The notes: generated from the sequence alone by a model not told the origin. A stretch of 64,000 nucleotides of DNA from Lutimonas halocynthiae (GCF_030409835.1 NZ_JAUFQO010000004.1:496001-560000), one strand, 5' to 3'; shown: positions 39,489-49,713, numbered from the stretch's first letter. A program made the numbers and translations.

Positions 39489-40781
39489 TTACGAATTATG
39501 GGCGTTTGCTTTTTTCATCTTGGCTTTTATTCTATCCAAAGATAAATTCCCAACACTACCTATGTGTGTATGCACAACATCCTTATTCGGCATAAAACTT
39601 CCGTCTCCTACTTTTCCACCAACAATTTTGTAAGCATCTCTAAATGGAACACCATCCTGAACAAGTTTATTAACCTCTTCAACAGTAAACAAGTAGTCAT
39701 AAATCTTTTGGTCTACTATATGCTTATTTACCTGAATATTACTCAATGAAAATGTAAACATTTCCAAACATGATTTTAGCGCTTGAATAGATGGTATTAA
39801 GCCTTCCTTTAATAATTGCAAATCCCTGTGATAACCACTTGGAAGGTTATTGATAATCAAGGTTAGCTCAAAAGGAAGTGCCTGAATCTTATTACATTTC
39901 CCTCTTATGAGTTCAAAAACATCAGGGTTCTTTTTGTGCGGCATGATACTCGATCCGGTTGTTAACTCATCTGGAAAAGAAACAAATCCAAAATTCTGAC
40001 TCATATACAAGCAAATATCCATGGCAAATTTTGAAAGCGTACCAGCTATAGAACTCATTGCAAAAGCAACATTTCGTTCCGTTTTACCCCTGCTCATTTG
40101 TGCCGCAACAGAATTTACTTTTAACTCACAAAACCCCATCTCTTTTGTAGTAAAGTCACGATCTATCGGAAAAGAACTGCCGTAGCCAGCAGCTGAGCCC
40201 AATGGATTTTGATCCACAACGCGATAAGCGGCATTCAGCATGTATATATCATCGATCAAACTTTCGGCATAAGCAGAAAACCACATCCCAAAAGAAGAGG
40301 GCATGGCTACCTGAAAATGGGTGTAACCTGGTAACAAGTTGTTTTTATAGGATTCTGACAACTCCATCAAAAGATCAAAAAACCCGGTGATCAATCCCCT
40401 GATTTCTTTAATTTCATCTCTTAAATACAAATGGACATCCACCAAGACCTGATCATTTCTGGAACGGGCTGTATGTATTTTTTTACCTGTGTCACCCAAC
40501 TTTTCAGTAAGCATATACTCTACTTTTGAATGCACATCTTCAAATGATTCTTCAATGATAAAATCACCTTGCTGAATTAATGATATAATTGAAACTAATT
40601 CCTTTTCAACCAGCTTCATTTCATCGGCAGATAGTAAACCAATTTTATGGAGCATTTTAGCATGCGCCAAAGAACCAATTACATCGTATTTTGCGAGAAC
40701 CAAATCAAGCTCCCTGTCATTGCCAACGGTGAACAAATCTATTTTCTTGTCAGTACTAAATCCCTTATCCCATAATTTCAT
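39489..40781 (-). CDS. argH: argininosuccinate lyase
   Basis: The last step of arginine synthesis: splits argininosuccinate to arginine and fumarate. It is 430 residues with the fumarase-superfamily signature GSSIMPHKKNPDVFE and the VDVHLYLRDEI and GYTHFQVAMPSS segments; it is a little shorter than the roughly 457-residue enterobacterial enzyme. It lies 30 bases after argE. Confidence 0.96.
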   Translation of the reverse strand: MKLWDKGFSTDKKIDLFTVGNDRELDLVLAKYDVIGSLAHAKMLHKIGLLSADEMKLVEKELVSIISLIQQGDFIIEESFEDVHSKVEYMLTEKLGDTGKKIHTARSRNDQVLVDVHLYLRDEIKEIRGLITGFFDLLMELSESYKNNLLPGYTHFQVAMPSSFGMWFSAYAESLIDDIYMLNAAYRVVDQNPLGSAAGYGSSFPIDRDFTTKEMGFCELKVNSVAAQMSRGKTERNVAFAMSSIAGTLSKFAMDICLYMSQNFGFVSFPDELTTGSSIMPHKKNPDVFELIRGKCNKIQALPFELTLIINNLPSGYHRDLQLLKEGLIPSIQALKSCLEMFTFSLSNIQVNKHIVDQKIYDYLFTVEEVNKLVQDGVPFRDAYKIVGGKVGDGSFMPNKDVVHTHIGSVGNLSLDRIKAKMKKANAHNS

Positions 40782-40811
40782 AAATCCTTATTTTTCTTGT
40801 TTCTCACGAAA

Positions 40812-41870
40812 CTATAATATTCCTTTTAAAATTTTAATATATAGATCGATGCCTTCATCTATCTCATTTTCATAAATAAATTCATCTGCCGTATGAGACC
40901 TCAAGGAGTCACCAGGCCCTAATTTTAGCGAAGGGCAACTGAGGTTTGATTGATCAGATAGTGTTGGTGATCCATAAACTTCTCTCCCAAGAGCCATACC
41001 GGCTAAAACAACCCCGTGGTCTTTTGGAATAGATGATGAGTTCAAATTAAGTGATCTTTCTTTGACCTCGACTTCTACATGTTCTTTTACAAGATCTAAT
41101 ACTTCTTTGTTTGAATAAAGATCATTAACCCTGACATCTACTACAAAATGACATGTTGATGGCACTACATTGTGCTGATTCCCTGCCTCAATCTGAGTAA
41201 CTGTCATTTTAGTGTCGTGTAATGTTTCCGATACTTTTGGAAATTTAAAACTTTCAAACCATTTGATGGCTTTCATCGCCTTGTAAATCGAATTATCGCC
41301 TCTTGAATGCGCTGCATGACCTGCGGTTCCATGGGCATAACAATCAAGTACAAGCAATCCTTTTTCGGCAATGGCCAATTGCATGAGTGTAGGCTCCCCA
41401 ATAATAGCAAAATCTATCTCGGGCAACTTGGGTATCATTGAACGAATACCTTTATTACCTGAATTTTCTTCCTCAGCCGAAGCTAAAAGTATCAAATTAT
41501 ACTTGAGCCCTTTTTGCTTGTAGAAATGCTTAAAAGTGGCTATAAGTGATACCAAACACCCTCCTGCATCGTTAGACCCCAATCCAAATATTTTACCTTC
41601 TTCTATCTCACACTTATGAGGATTTCTGGTATAACCCTTATTAGGTTTGACAGTATCATGATGTGAATTCAATAAAATACTGGGTTTCGAATCATCAAAA
41701 TCTTCATTCAAGGCCCAGATATTGTGTTGATCTCTTTGATAAACGATATCCTCAACCTTTAGAAATTCTTCTATCAGGCTTGCAGTACCCTCTTCTTCAC
41801 CTGAAAAAGAAGGCGTGTTAATCAAATCAATCAACAACTGTTTTGCTTTTTTGCTCAAGTCAGTTATCAT
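40812..41870 (-). CDS. argE: M20-family N-acylornithine/N-acylcitrulline deacylase
   Basis: A 352-residue zinc M20 hydrolase in the ArgE position. Metal-binding motifs are LNSHHDTVKPN, GSNDAGGC, and SAEEENSG with the catalytic Glu pair. In the ArgF'-type pathway the natural substrate would be the N-acylated citrulline rather than N-acylornithine. Its ATG overlaps the argB stop codon by 4 bases (ATGA). Confidence 0.93.
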   Translation of the reverse strand: MITDLSKKAKQLLIDLINTPSFSGEEEGTASLIEEFLKVEDIVYQRDQHNIWALNEDFDDSKPSILLNSHHDTVKPNKGYTRNPHKCEIEEGKIFGLGSNDAGGCLVSLIATFKHFYKQKGLKYNLILLASAEEENSGNKGIRSMIPKLPEIDFAIIGEPTLMQLAIAEKGLLVLDCYAHGTAGHAAHSRGDNSIYKAMKAIKWFESFKFPKVSETLHDTKMTVTQIEAGNQHNVVPSTCHFVVDVRVNDLYSNKEVLDLVKEHVEVEVKERSLNLNSSSIPKDHGVVLAGMALGREVYGSPTLSDQSNLSCPSLKLGPGDSLRSHTADEFIYENEIDEGIDLYIKILKGIL

Positions 41871-42646
41871 AATGTAAGCATTGTATGTTTTATAGTTCTG
41901 TCTCTAATTAACTCCGTTTTACCAATAATCACCCTGTCAACCCCATTTTGCAGCGAATTAAAACAATTTTCAAGTTTTGGCAACATTCCTTCGTTTATGA
42001 CTCCTTCACTTTTCAGGAACGCATACGTTTCGCTGTTAATATTTTCAATTACCGATGCATCGTCCTCCACATCTTTGAGAACACCATTTTTTTCAAAACA
42101 ATAAATCAGTTCAACTTCAAAATCAGCAGATAAGCCTTTTGCTACTTCCGCTGCAATGGTATCAGCATTGGTATTCAATAACTGACCTTGTTTATTATGC
42201 GTGATAGCAGAAAAAACAGGTGTAATACCAGCATTTAAAAAAAGTGAAATTGTTTTGCTCTCCACTTCGTCTATGTCTCCGGCAAAACCATAGTCTATTT
42301 CTTTTACGATTCTTTTATGGGCTTTAATCACATTGGCATCTGCGCCTGACAAACCTAAAGCATTGCATGCTTTTGACTGAAGTTTTGCGACAATACTTTT
42401 ATTAAGTAAACCTGCGTAAACCATCGTAACCACTTCTAAATTTGCCTGATCAGTAACACGCCGACCACCAATCATTTTGGGTTCAAGACCCATGGAATCT
42501 GCAATTTCTGTAGCCTTTCTGCCACCTCCGTGTACTAATATCTTCAAACCTTGCAATTGGGCAAAATCAGCAAGAAAAGAATCAAGCTCAGTCTCGCTGT
42601 TGATCACATTCCCTCCAATTTTTATAATGCTAAGATGCTTTTTCAT
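41867..42646 (-). CDS. argB: N-acylglutamate kinase
   Basis: Second step of arginine synthesis, phosphorylating the gamma-carboxyl of N-acylglutamate. It is 259 residues, with IKIGGNVINS and VHGGGRKATEIA in the N-terminus and the GMLPKLENCF segment in the ATP-binding lobe. It sits 10 bases downstream of argF' and overlaps argE by 4 bases. Confidence 0.95.
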   Translation of the reverse strand: MKKHLSIIKIGGNVINSETELDSFLADFAQLQGLKILVHGGGRKATEIADSMGLEPKMIGGRRVTDQANLEVVTMVYAGLLNKSIVAKLQSKACNALGLSGADANVIKAHKRIVKEIDYGFAGDIDEVESKTISLFLNAGITPVFSAITHNKQGQLLNTNADTIAAEVAKGLSADFEVELIYCFEKNGVLKDVEDDASVIENINSETYAFLKSEGVINEGMLPKLENCFNSLQNGVDRVIIGKTELIRDRTIKHTMLTL

Positions 42647-42656
42647 AGTCTACATA

Positions 42657-43616
42657 CTACTTATTAAGATTCTCTAATATCTTTTTCAATACTAATTGGG
42701 CTGAAAAAGTTCGGTTATTGGCTTGCTCGATCACCAATGAATTTTCACTATCCAAAACAGCGTCTGATACAACAACATTTCTCCTTACCGGGAGACAGTG
42801 CATAAACTTAGCCGAATTGGTCAAAGCCATTTTTTCTTTACTGATGGTCCATGAAAGATCTTGATGGAGCACCTGACCATAATCATCAAATGAGCTCCAA
42901 TTTTTGGTGTAAATAAAATCAGCACCTATAAATGCTTTGTCCTGATCGTATTCTATTTGGCTATCATCTACAATTTCAGCATCCAACTCATAACCTTTGG
43001 GATGTGTAATCACAAAGTCAGCGTCTTGTTGCTGCATCATTTCAACAAAAGAATTGGCTACAGCATGCGGTAAAGCCTTAGGATGCGGAGCCCACGAAAG
43101 GACTACTTTTGGTTTTCTTCCCATTAAAGATTCCATTTGCTCATCCAGCGTTATGGCATCTGCAAGTGCCTGTAGCGGATGCCCGACAGAACTTTCCATA
43201 TTTACAATAGGAACCGAAGCGTGTTTTTTAAATCCATTCAATACAATTTCTGCCTTGTCTTTCTCCTTATCTTCAAGAGAAGCAAAAGCCCTTATGGCAA
43301 TAATGTCACAAAATTGAGAGATCACCTGAGCAGCTTCTTTAATATGTTCTGACTTGCCCTGATCCATTCGAATACCATCTTCATATTCCAGCGCCCAACC
43401 TTCTTTGTCAAAATTCATTACCATCGTGGTCATGCCAAGATTCTGAGCCGCCTTTTGGGTACTAAGTCTTGTTCTTAAACTTGGGTTAAAAAACAATAAA
43501 CCAATTGTCTTATTGGTTCCCAAGCTTTGATGTTTAAAAGGGCTTTGTTTTAATTCTCTGGCCTCTTTTACCCACTTATCTATGGAATCTATATCCTTCA
43601 CCGATACATAATTCAT
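42657..43616 (-). CDS. argF': N-acylornithine (probably N-succinylornithine) transcarbamylase
   Basis: Transfers carbamoyl to an N-acylated ornithine, unlike classical ArgF. It is 319 residues; the carbamoyl-phosphate loop is FFNPSLRTRLST (about residues 42-53), and the C-terminus has MHCLPVRRNVVVSD, the signature of the ArgF' branch rather than the HCLPA form of OTCase. The specificity loop reads DQGKSEH with Ser89. The equivalent residue is Pro90 in the Bacteroides succinyl enzyme and Glu92 in the Xanthomonas acetyl enzyme, so a succinyl substrate is more likely. It lies 2 bases after proB. Confidence 0.93.
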   Translation of the reverse strand: MNYVSVKDIDSIDKWVKEARELKQSPFKHQSLGTNKTIGLLFFNPSLRTRLSTQKAAQNLGMTTMVMNFDKEGWALEYEDGIRMDQGKSEHIKEAAQVISQFCDIIAIRAFASLEDKEKDKAEIVLNGFKKHASVPIVNMESSVGHPLQALADAITLDEQMESLMGRKPKVVLSWAPHPKALPHAVANSFVEMMQQQDADFVITHPKGYELDAEIVDDSQIEYDQDKAFIGADFIYTKNWSSFDDYGQVLHQDLSWTISKEKMALTNSAKFMHCLPVRRNVVVSDAVLDSENSLVIEQANNRTFSAQLVLKKILENLNK

Positions 43617-43618
43617 GA

Positions 43619-44407
43619 TTAACTATTTAAAATTTTAGTAAATGCTATTTGCTCATTCATGGCATTGAGAATAAAATTATCTCCTATACCATTTACAATC
43701 CAAGTTTCTATTTGCTCTTTTTTTAGTATTTCAGCCGCTTCAATCTTTGACTGCATACCGCCGGTTCCCTGAGAAGATTTCCCATCAATTACTTCTTTCT
43801 CCAAAGCCTTCAAATCTGTCACAGTTCGAATAGTCGATTTAACTTTTTCACCTATACTCTCTTTTGTATAGATTCCATCAGTGTTGGTTGCGATAATTAC
43901 CAGGTCAACTTCCATAAGTGCCCCGGTGAGCGCCGCCAATTTATCATTATCTCCAAATTGAATTTCTTCCGTTGCCACGGTATCATTCTCATTAATGATT
44001 GGGATATAAGAATTGTCTAGGAGCACGTTGATTGTGTTATAAATATTTTCCTTTGATTTATCTCTCTTAAAATCAGCATAAGAAAGCAAACACTGAGAGG
44101 TCAACAAACCTAATTCTCTAAAACTCTCCTGAAAGATACGCATAAGATGCGGCTGACCAATAGCAGCCAAAGCCTGCTTCACATTGATTTCTTTACCACT
44201 CGATTCCAATTTTACAAATTGTTTCGCCACTGCGATGGCACCTGAACTAACAATAATAAAATCATGGCTATCTTTTAGTTCAGATATTTGCCTGCCTATA
44301 TCTTCAATTTTTCCTCTAGAGATTTGATTAGTCTCTTTTGTCAAAGTATTGGTTCCTATTTTTAGAAGTACTCTTTTCTTATCTGATTTGTCCATTCCCG
44401 TATACAT
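43619..44407 (-). CDS. proB: glutamate 5-kinase (no PUA domain)
   Basis: First step of proline synthesis. It is 262 residues, containing the amino-acid kinase domain (LLKIGTNTLT, IIVSSGAIAVAKQF, INENDTVATEEIQFGDND, SQGTGGMQSKIEAAEIL) but lacking the roughly 100-residue C-terminal PUA domain of the E. coli enzyme. The start may be the ATG at 44407 (MYTG) or at 44395 (MDKSDKK). Either way it overlaps the 3' end of proA, implying coupling. Confidence 0.93.
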   Translation of the reverse strand: MYTGMDKSDKKRVLLKIGTNTLTKETNQISRGKIEDIGRQISELKDSHDFIIVSSGAIAVAKQFVKLESSGKEINVKQALAAIGQPHLMRIFQESFRELGLLTSQCLLSYADFKRDKSKENIYNTINVLLDNSYIPIINENDTVATEEIQFGDNDKLAALTGALMEVDLVIIATNTDGIYTKESIGEKVKSTIRTVTDLKALEKEVIDGKSSQGTGGMQSKIEAAEILKKEQIETWIVNGIGDNFILNAMNEQIAFTKILNS

Positions 44408-45575
44408 ACCATTTGTTAGTCACCAAATGTTGAAGACCAATAGGCCCTCTTTGATGTAATTTATCTGTACTAATTGCCAATTCACCTCCAAGTCCGAATT
44501 GAAAACCATCTGTAAACCTTGTCGATGCATTATGATACACTGCAGCTGCATCAACTGCACTTAAAAAGTAGTCAACTTCCTTTGTATTCTCAGAAACAAT
44601 TGATGCCGAATGACCTCCTCCATAGGTATTGATCATGTTAATTGCTTCGGATAGCGAATCTATACTTCCCATTAAAATCTTATAATCTAAAAACTCCTTA
44701 AACCATAAGGATTCATCCTGGTTTGCATCAACGCCTTCGAATTTTGACAGATCTCCTGAGGCTAAAACAGTCACCTTTTCCGCATTCAGTTTCTCGATTA
44801 ATTCCTTTACAAATAATTCATATCCAGGCAACGCAGTATCAATAAGCACCTTATCCAAAGCATTACAGGCTGAAATTTTTGCCGTTTTGGCATTGATAAT
44901 GATGTCAAGTGCCTTTGCTTTATCAGCGTCTCGCGCTACATAGACAAAATTATTTCCTCTGCCACTAACAATCACCGGGCAATTAGCGTGCTCCTTGACG
45001 AAGGCAATTAATTTCTCACCTCCTCTCGGAATAATCAAATCTATTTTTTGATCGGGTTTTCTTAAAAATTCTCTCGTTTTCTCTCGATTATAGTTTAAAT
45101 AAGTGACCCAATCTGAACTACAATTGTTTTCAGCTAATGCCCTATGCCATAAGGCAACTATAGAAAGATTTGAATTCAAAGATTCTTTACCTCCTTTAAG
45201 TAAAATTTTATTACCTGACTTAAAAGCTATTCCTCCCGCTTCAATAGTCACATCAGGTCTCGATTCATAAATAATCATGATCGTTCCAAATGATGCCGTT
45301 TTATTATATATCTCTAGGCCGTTATCGTGTGTAAAATGAAATCTTTCTACTCCAACGGGGTCGTCCTGACTCTCCAATTGTTCAAGTGACAGCACCATGC
45401 CCTCAATTTTCTCCTCATCCACCTTTAATCGATCATACATGGCTAAGTCATTCTTATCAAATGCCTCCATATCCAATGCATTGGCCTGTAAAATGCTTTC
45501 TTTTTCTTCATCAACCAATCTTGCCATACTAAGCAGCACAGCGTTTCTTTGGTCTATTGTTAGCATTGTTTCCAT
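44379..45575 (-). CDS. proA: glutamate-5-semialdehyde dehydrogenase
   Basis: Reduces gamma-glutamyl phosphate to glutamate semialdehyde, using the product of ProB. It is 398 residues; the catalytic Cys is in AKISACNALDKVL, and NADP-binding IYESRPDVTIEAGGIAFKSGN and LIIPRGGEKLIAFV are clear. It overlaps proB by up to 29 bases. Confidence 0.95.
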   Translation of the reverse strand: METMLTIDQRNAVLLSMARLVDEEKESILQANALDMEAFDKNDLAMYDRLKVDEEKIEGMVLSLEQLESQDDPVGVERFHFTHDNGLEIYNKTASFGTIMIIYESRPDVTIEAGGIAFKSGNKILLKGGKESLNSNLSIVALWHRALAENNCSSDWVTYLNYNREKTREFLRKPDQKIDLIIPRGGEKLIAFVKEHANCPVIVSGRGNNFVYVARDADKAKALDIIINAKTAKISACNALDKVLIDTALPGYELFVKELIEKLNAEKVTVLASGDLSKFEGVDANQDESLWFKEFLDYKILMGSIDSLSEAINMINTYGGGHSASIVSENTKEVDYFLSAVDAAAVYHNASTRFTDGFQFGLGGELAISTDKLHQRGPIGLQHLVTNKWYVYGNGQIR

Positions 45576-45579
45576 TCTT

Positions 45580-46734
45580 TTAAATTCTCGTTTCTTTATT
45601 GGTAATTTTAGTCAATACCCGTTTTAATGCTTCTACAAAACTGTCAATTTCCTCTTTTGTAACTGAAAGCGGTGGTAATATTCTCAATAGATTTGGATCA
45701 GCTGATCCTCCAGTAAAAATACCTTCCTCAAAAATCAATGCCTTCCTCATCTCAGATACAGGGAAATCAAACAAAACACCTAACATCAATCCCTTTCCTT
45801 TAATTGATATGATCCCATCAACTTCCTTTATTCTTTCTAAAAAATGAGAAGAAACCGTATTTACATTCTCCATTAATGACTCCTCTTCAATAACATTCAA
45901 TACAGCATGCCCTGCCGCACAGGCCAGGTGATTCCCACCAAAGGTAGTACCTAGCAAACCATAGGATGCTTTGATACGATTAGAAATAAGAATCCCTCCT
46001 ATCGGAAAACCATTTCCCATCCCTTTTGCCATACTGATGATATCAGGCTGAATTCCATGATGTTGAAATGAGAAAAATTTCCCACTTCTCCCATAGCCCG
46101 ACTGAATCTCGTCAAGGATAAGCATAGCGCCATATTGCTTGCATAATCTTTCTAAATCCTGGAAGAAAGCTGTAGAACCTTGATTCAAACCTCCTACTCC
46201 CTGAATTCCTTCTATAATGACCGCAGCCACATCATTTTTAAGCAACTCTTTTTCTAATAATTCCGCATCATTTAATGGGAGAAAAACAACCTCTTGCTGA
46301 CTGTTTATTGGCGCGTTTATTTTTTTGTTATCGGTGGCTGCAACGGCGGCAGATGTTCTACCGTGAAAAGCCTTTTCAAAGGCAATTACTTTGCTTTTTC
46401 CCGTTTCAAACGAAGCCATTTTTAAAGCGTTTTCATTCGCCTCTGCTCCTGAATTACACAAGAACAAATTATAGGCTTCGCATCCAGAAACCGATCCAAG
46501 CTTTTCCGCAAAAGATACTTGCAACGGGTTCTTTATAGAATTGGAATAAAACCCCATTTTTTCCACTTGATCGCGTATCGCTGAAACGTATTGTTCATGC
46601 GAATGACCGATGGAAATCACGCCATGACCTCCATAAAGATCCAGGTATTTCTTCCCATGATTATCGTACACATAACATCCTTTCGCTTTTTCAGGCGTCA
46701 CATCATACAAAGGATAAACATCAAATAATTCCAT
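45580..46734 (-). CDS. argD: N-acylornithine aminotransferase
   Basis: A class III PLP aminotransferase that converts N-acylglutamate semialdehyde to N-acylornithine. It is 384 residues, with CNSGAEANENALKMA (PLP phosphate site), LILDEIQSGYGRSG (cofactor Asp), and SMAKGMGNGFPIGG (PLP Lys). In this setting it should act on the succinylated or acetylated intermediate. It lies 10 bases after proC and 4 before proA. Confidence 0.93.
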   Translation of the reverse strand: MELFDVYPLYDVTPEKAKGCYVYDNHGKKYLDLYGGHGVISIGHSHEQYVSAIRDQVEKMGFYSNSIKNPLQVSFAEKLGSVSGCEAYNLFLCNSGAEANENALKMASFETGKSKVIAFEKAFHGRTSAAVAATDNKKINAPINSQQEVVFLPLNDAELLEKELLKNDVAAVIIEGIQGVGGLNQGSTAFFQDLERLCKQYGAMLILDEIQSGYGRSGKFFSFQHHGIQPDIISMAKGMGNGFPIGGILISNRIKASYGLLGTTFGGNHLACAAGHAVLNVIEEESLMENVNTVSSHFLERIKEVDGIISIKGKGLMLGVLFDFPVSEMRKALIFEEGIFTGGSADPNLLRILPPLSVTKEEIDSFVEALKRVLTKITNKETRI

Positions 46735-46744
46735 ATGCCTGTTC

Positions 46745-47542
46745 TTAAATCTGATTAATTTTTTCGTAGGACGTTACCAAGCCTTTAATGATCGATGAAC
46801 TTAAACCTTGATGCTCCATCTCATTTAAGCCTTCAATCGTACAGCCACTTGGTGTGGTCACCTTGTCTATTTCTTGTTCAGGATGACTTTGAGAATCTAT
46901 TAGTAAACTTGCTGCTCCTAAACAGGTCTGCATTGATAATTTTTGGGCTTCCTCACTATGAAAACCTAGCTGTACAGCTCCCTGGGTGGTAGCTCTTATC
47001 AATCTCATCCAAAAGGCAATACCACTTGCGCAAATAACAGTTGCTGCCTGCATGAGACTCTCATCAATACACATGGTTTCGCCCAAGGCATTAAATATGC
47101 TCTTGGCAATATGAAAATTCTCCTTTCCTTTTTCATTCGCGCTGATACAGGTCATTGATTGACCAACAGAAATAGCCGTGTTCGGCATACATCTGATTAC
47201 CGGCACATCCTTTTTAACCATGGCTTCAATTTCCTCTATCTTTCTTCCTGTTGCTACAGAAATAATAGTGTGTTTTTTAGGATCAATCAGGTCTTGAATC
47301 TCCTCTAGCACCTCCATCAATTGGGCAGGTTGAACAGCTAGGATAATCACGTTTGAATACTTGACCGCTCTCCTGTTATCATCAGTTGTCTTGACAAGTG
47401 ATACTTTTTCAAAATGGCTGAGTGAAGCAGTATTCCTCTTGGTCAAATACAAAGATTTACAATTAATTTCTTTCTTCTGGCTCAGAATACCTACTGCTAT
47501 TGAGTAGCCCAAGTTTCCCACTCCTATAATGGCTATTTTCAT
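46745..47542 (-). CDS. proC: pyrroline-5-carboxylate reductase
   Basis: Last step of proline synthesis. It is 265 residues, with an N-terminal Rossmann motif IGVGNLGYSIAVGIL, VIRCMPNTAISVGQSMT, and the C-terminal DKVTTPSGCTIEGLNEME signature. With proA and proB it makes the full proline route inside the arginine operon. Confidence 0.94.
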   Translation of the reverse strand: MKIAIIGVGNLGYSIAVGILSQKKEINCKSLYLTKRNTASLSHFEKVSLVKTTDDNRRAVKYSNVIILAVQPAQLMEVLEEIQDLIDPKKHTIISVATGRKIEEIEAMVKKDVPVIRCMPNTAISVGQSMTCISANEKGKENFHIAKSIFNALGETMCIDESLMQAATVICASGIAFWMRLIRATTQGAVQLGFHSEEAQKLSMQTCLGAASLLIDSQSHPEQEIDKVTTPSGCTIEGLNEMEHQGLSSSIIKGLVTSYEKINQI

Positions 47543-47551
47543 GTGTTCGTT

Positions 47552-48529
47552 TTAAAAAAAGTTAGCTTTTAGTTTAAGACCTTCTGCCTGGTTAAAACCG
47601 AACATAAGGTTCATATTTTCAATGGCCTGACCCGAGGCCCCTTTCAATAAGTTATCAATCGCACTTGTGACGAGCAACTTGTCTTTGTGTATTTGAAGAT
47701 GTATCAAACATTTATTCGTATTAACCACCTGTTTTAAGAATATCTCTAGATCAGATACATGGGTAAACATGGCCTCTTTGTAAAAATCTTTGTACAAATT
47801 TTTTGCCTCTTCAATACTCCCATCAAATTTGGTATAAGCCGTCGCAAAAATTCCCCTGCTAAAATTACCTCTGTTAGGAACAAAATTCACCTCATGGTCA
47901 AAACCTGGCTGAAGGATTTCAATATTTTGATTAATTTCTCCCAGATGCTGATGGTTAAAAGCCTTATAGTGAGAAAAGTTATTGTCTCTCCAAGTAAAAT
48001 GTGTTGTTTTTGACAAGGATACTCCTGCTCCGGTTGCGCCCGTAACGGCGTTGACATGGATATCATCTTTCAACAAAGAGGCATCTGCCAACGGAAGCAA
48101 TCCTAATTGTATCGCCGTTGCAAAACAGCCTGGATTAGCGATATATTGTGCTTTACTGATCTCTTCTTTAAACACTTCGGTCAAGCCATAGACAAACTTT
48201 TTATTCATAAAAAAACTGTCTTTGGTCAACCTGAAATCATTACTGAGATCGATAATTTTGGTCTTATCACTAAATTCATTCTCCTTTAAAAAAGCTGAAG
48301 AATTTCCATGACCCAGGCATAAAAATAAGACGTCAATATCAGGGTTAACTTCACTGTCAAACTTCATATCGGTATCACCCAAAAGATCCCGATGCACTTC
48401 TTGAATTTCATTTCCGGCATTTGATGTGCTATAAATGAAATCCAATGTAACTTTGGAATGATTCAGAATCAACCTTATCAGTTCTCCAGCTGTATAGCCA
48501 GCTCCTCCTATTATGCCTGCCTTGATCAT
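47552..48529 (-). CDS. argC: N-acyl-gamma-glutamyl-phosphate reductase
   Basis: Third step of arginine synthesis. It is 325 residues, with NADP-binding GIIGGAGYTAGELIRLI and the catalytic Cys in YIANPGCFATAIQLGLLPL. It lies 2 bases after argG and 9 before proC. Confidence 0.95.
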   Translation of the reverse strand: MIKAGIIGGAGYTAGELIRLILNHSKVTLDFIYSTSNAGNEIQEVHRDLLGDTDMKFDSEVNPDIDVLFLCLGHGNSSAFLKENEFSDKTKIIDLSNDFRLTKDSFFMNKKFVYGLTEVFKEEISKAQYIANPGCFATAIQLGLLPLADASLLKDDIHVNAVTGATGAGVSLSKTTHFTWRDNNFSHYKAFNHQHLGEINQNIEILQPGFDHEVNFVPNRGNFSRGIFATAYTKFDGSIEEAKNLYKDFYKEAMFTHVSDLEIFLKQVVNTNKCLIHLQIHKDKLLVTSAIDNLLKGASGQAIENMNLMFGFNQAEGLKLKANFF

Positions 48530-48531
48530 TT

Positions 48532-49713
48532 TTATGAATTTACGTGGTTATAAATTTTACCCTGATTCGAAGTAATTTTAATAAACCCTTTAGCATCTTC
48601 AGCTGTCCATCCTTCATTTGTTTCACCGTAACTGGCAAAAGATGAGCTCATCAAATCATGCGCTGATGAAATTCCGTTAAGGGTGAACCTATAAGGGTGC
48701 AACGTAACAAAAACATCTCCATTTACATTTCTTTGTGTGTCTTCCAAAAAGACTTCGATATTTCTCATCACCTCATCCAGATACTGACCTTCATGTAATA
48801 ACATTCCATACCAATTCCCTAATTGCTCCTTGTGATGTTGTTGCCATTTAGTAAGCGTGTGTTTTTCAAGTAAGTGATGGGCTTTGATGATCACTAGTGG
48901 CGCGGCTGCTTCAAACCCAACCCTGCCTTTGATTCCAATAATCGTATCTCCAACGTGTATATCTCTGCCAATGGCATAAGCTGAAGCCAACTTTTCCAAG
49001 GCTTCAATATTGTTAACATGGCTATCCTTTTTACCATTAACGGCAATTAATTCACCCTTTTCAAAAGTTAGTTTTACATCACTTGGGTCGTTTTTTGTCA
49101 ATTGACTTGGATAGGCTTCACTTGGCAATCCGGCATGCGATGTTAAGGTTTCTTCACCTCCAACACTAGTGCCCCACAGGCCTTTATTAATTGAATACTT
49201 GGCTTTTTCCCAAGGTAAGTCAACACCATTCTCCTTTAAAAAATCAATCTCAGTCTGTCTTGACAATTTATAATCTCTAATGGGAGTAATAATCTCAATT
49301 TCCGGAGCCAAGGTTTGGAAAATCATATCAAACCTGACCTGATCATTACCTGCTCCGGTACTACCATGGGCTATGTATTGAGCCCCAACTTTTTTAGCAT
49401 AATTAACGATTTCAATCGCCTGAACAATTCTTTCAGCGCTCACTGAAAGCGGATACGTATTGTTTTTGAGTACATTACCATAAATCAAATATTTCACAAC
49501 CTTATTGTAGAAGGTTTGAACGGCATCTATCGAAGTGTAGCTAGTCGCTCCCAATTGAACCGCTTTCTCTCCGATTGAAGCAATTTCTTCTTTTTCAAAT
49601 CCTCCTGTGTTGACACTTACAGCATGCACTTCAAATCCTTCAACCTGCGAGAGGTATTTTGCACAGTAAGAAGTGTCTAAACCTCCACTATATGCCAATA
49701 CTAATTTTTTCAT
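48532..49713 (-). CDS. argG: argininosuccinate synthase
   Basis: Joins citrulline and aspartate using ATP. It is 393 residues, with the PP-loop LAYSGGLDTSYC at the N-terminus and AHGSTGAGNDQVRFD. It is the second structural gene of the operon, 62 bases after the GNAT gene. That gap shows no clear internal promoter. Confidence 0.96.
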   Translation of the reverse strand: MKKLVLAYSGGLDTSYCAKYLSQVEGFEVHAVSVNTGGFEKEEIASIGEKAVQLGATSYTSIDAVQTFYNKVVKYLIYGNVLKNNTYPLSVSAERIVQAIEIVNYAKKVGAQYIAHGSTGAGNDQVRFDMIFQTLAPEIEIITPIRDYKLSRQTEIDFLKENGVDLPWEKAKYSINKGLWGTSVGGEETLTSHAGLPSEAYPSQLTKNDPSDVKLTFEKGELIAVNGKKDSHVNNIEALEKLASAYAIGRDIHVGDTIIGIKGRVGFEAAAPLVIIKAHHLLEKHTLTKWQQHHKEQLGNWYGMLLHEGQYLDEVMRNIEVFLEDTQRNVNGDVFVTLHPYRFTLNGISSAHDLMSSSFASYGETNEGWTAEDAKGFIKITSNQGKIYNHVNS

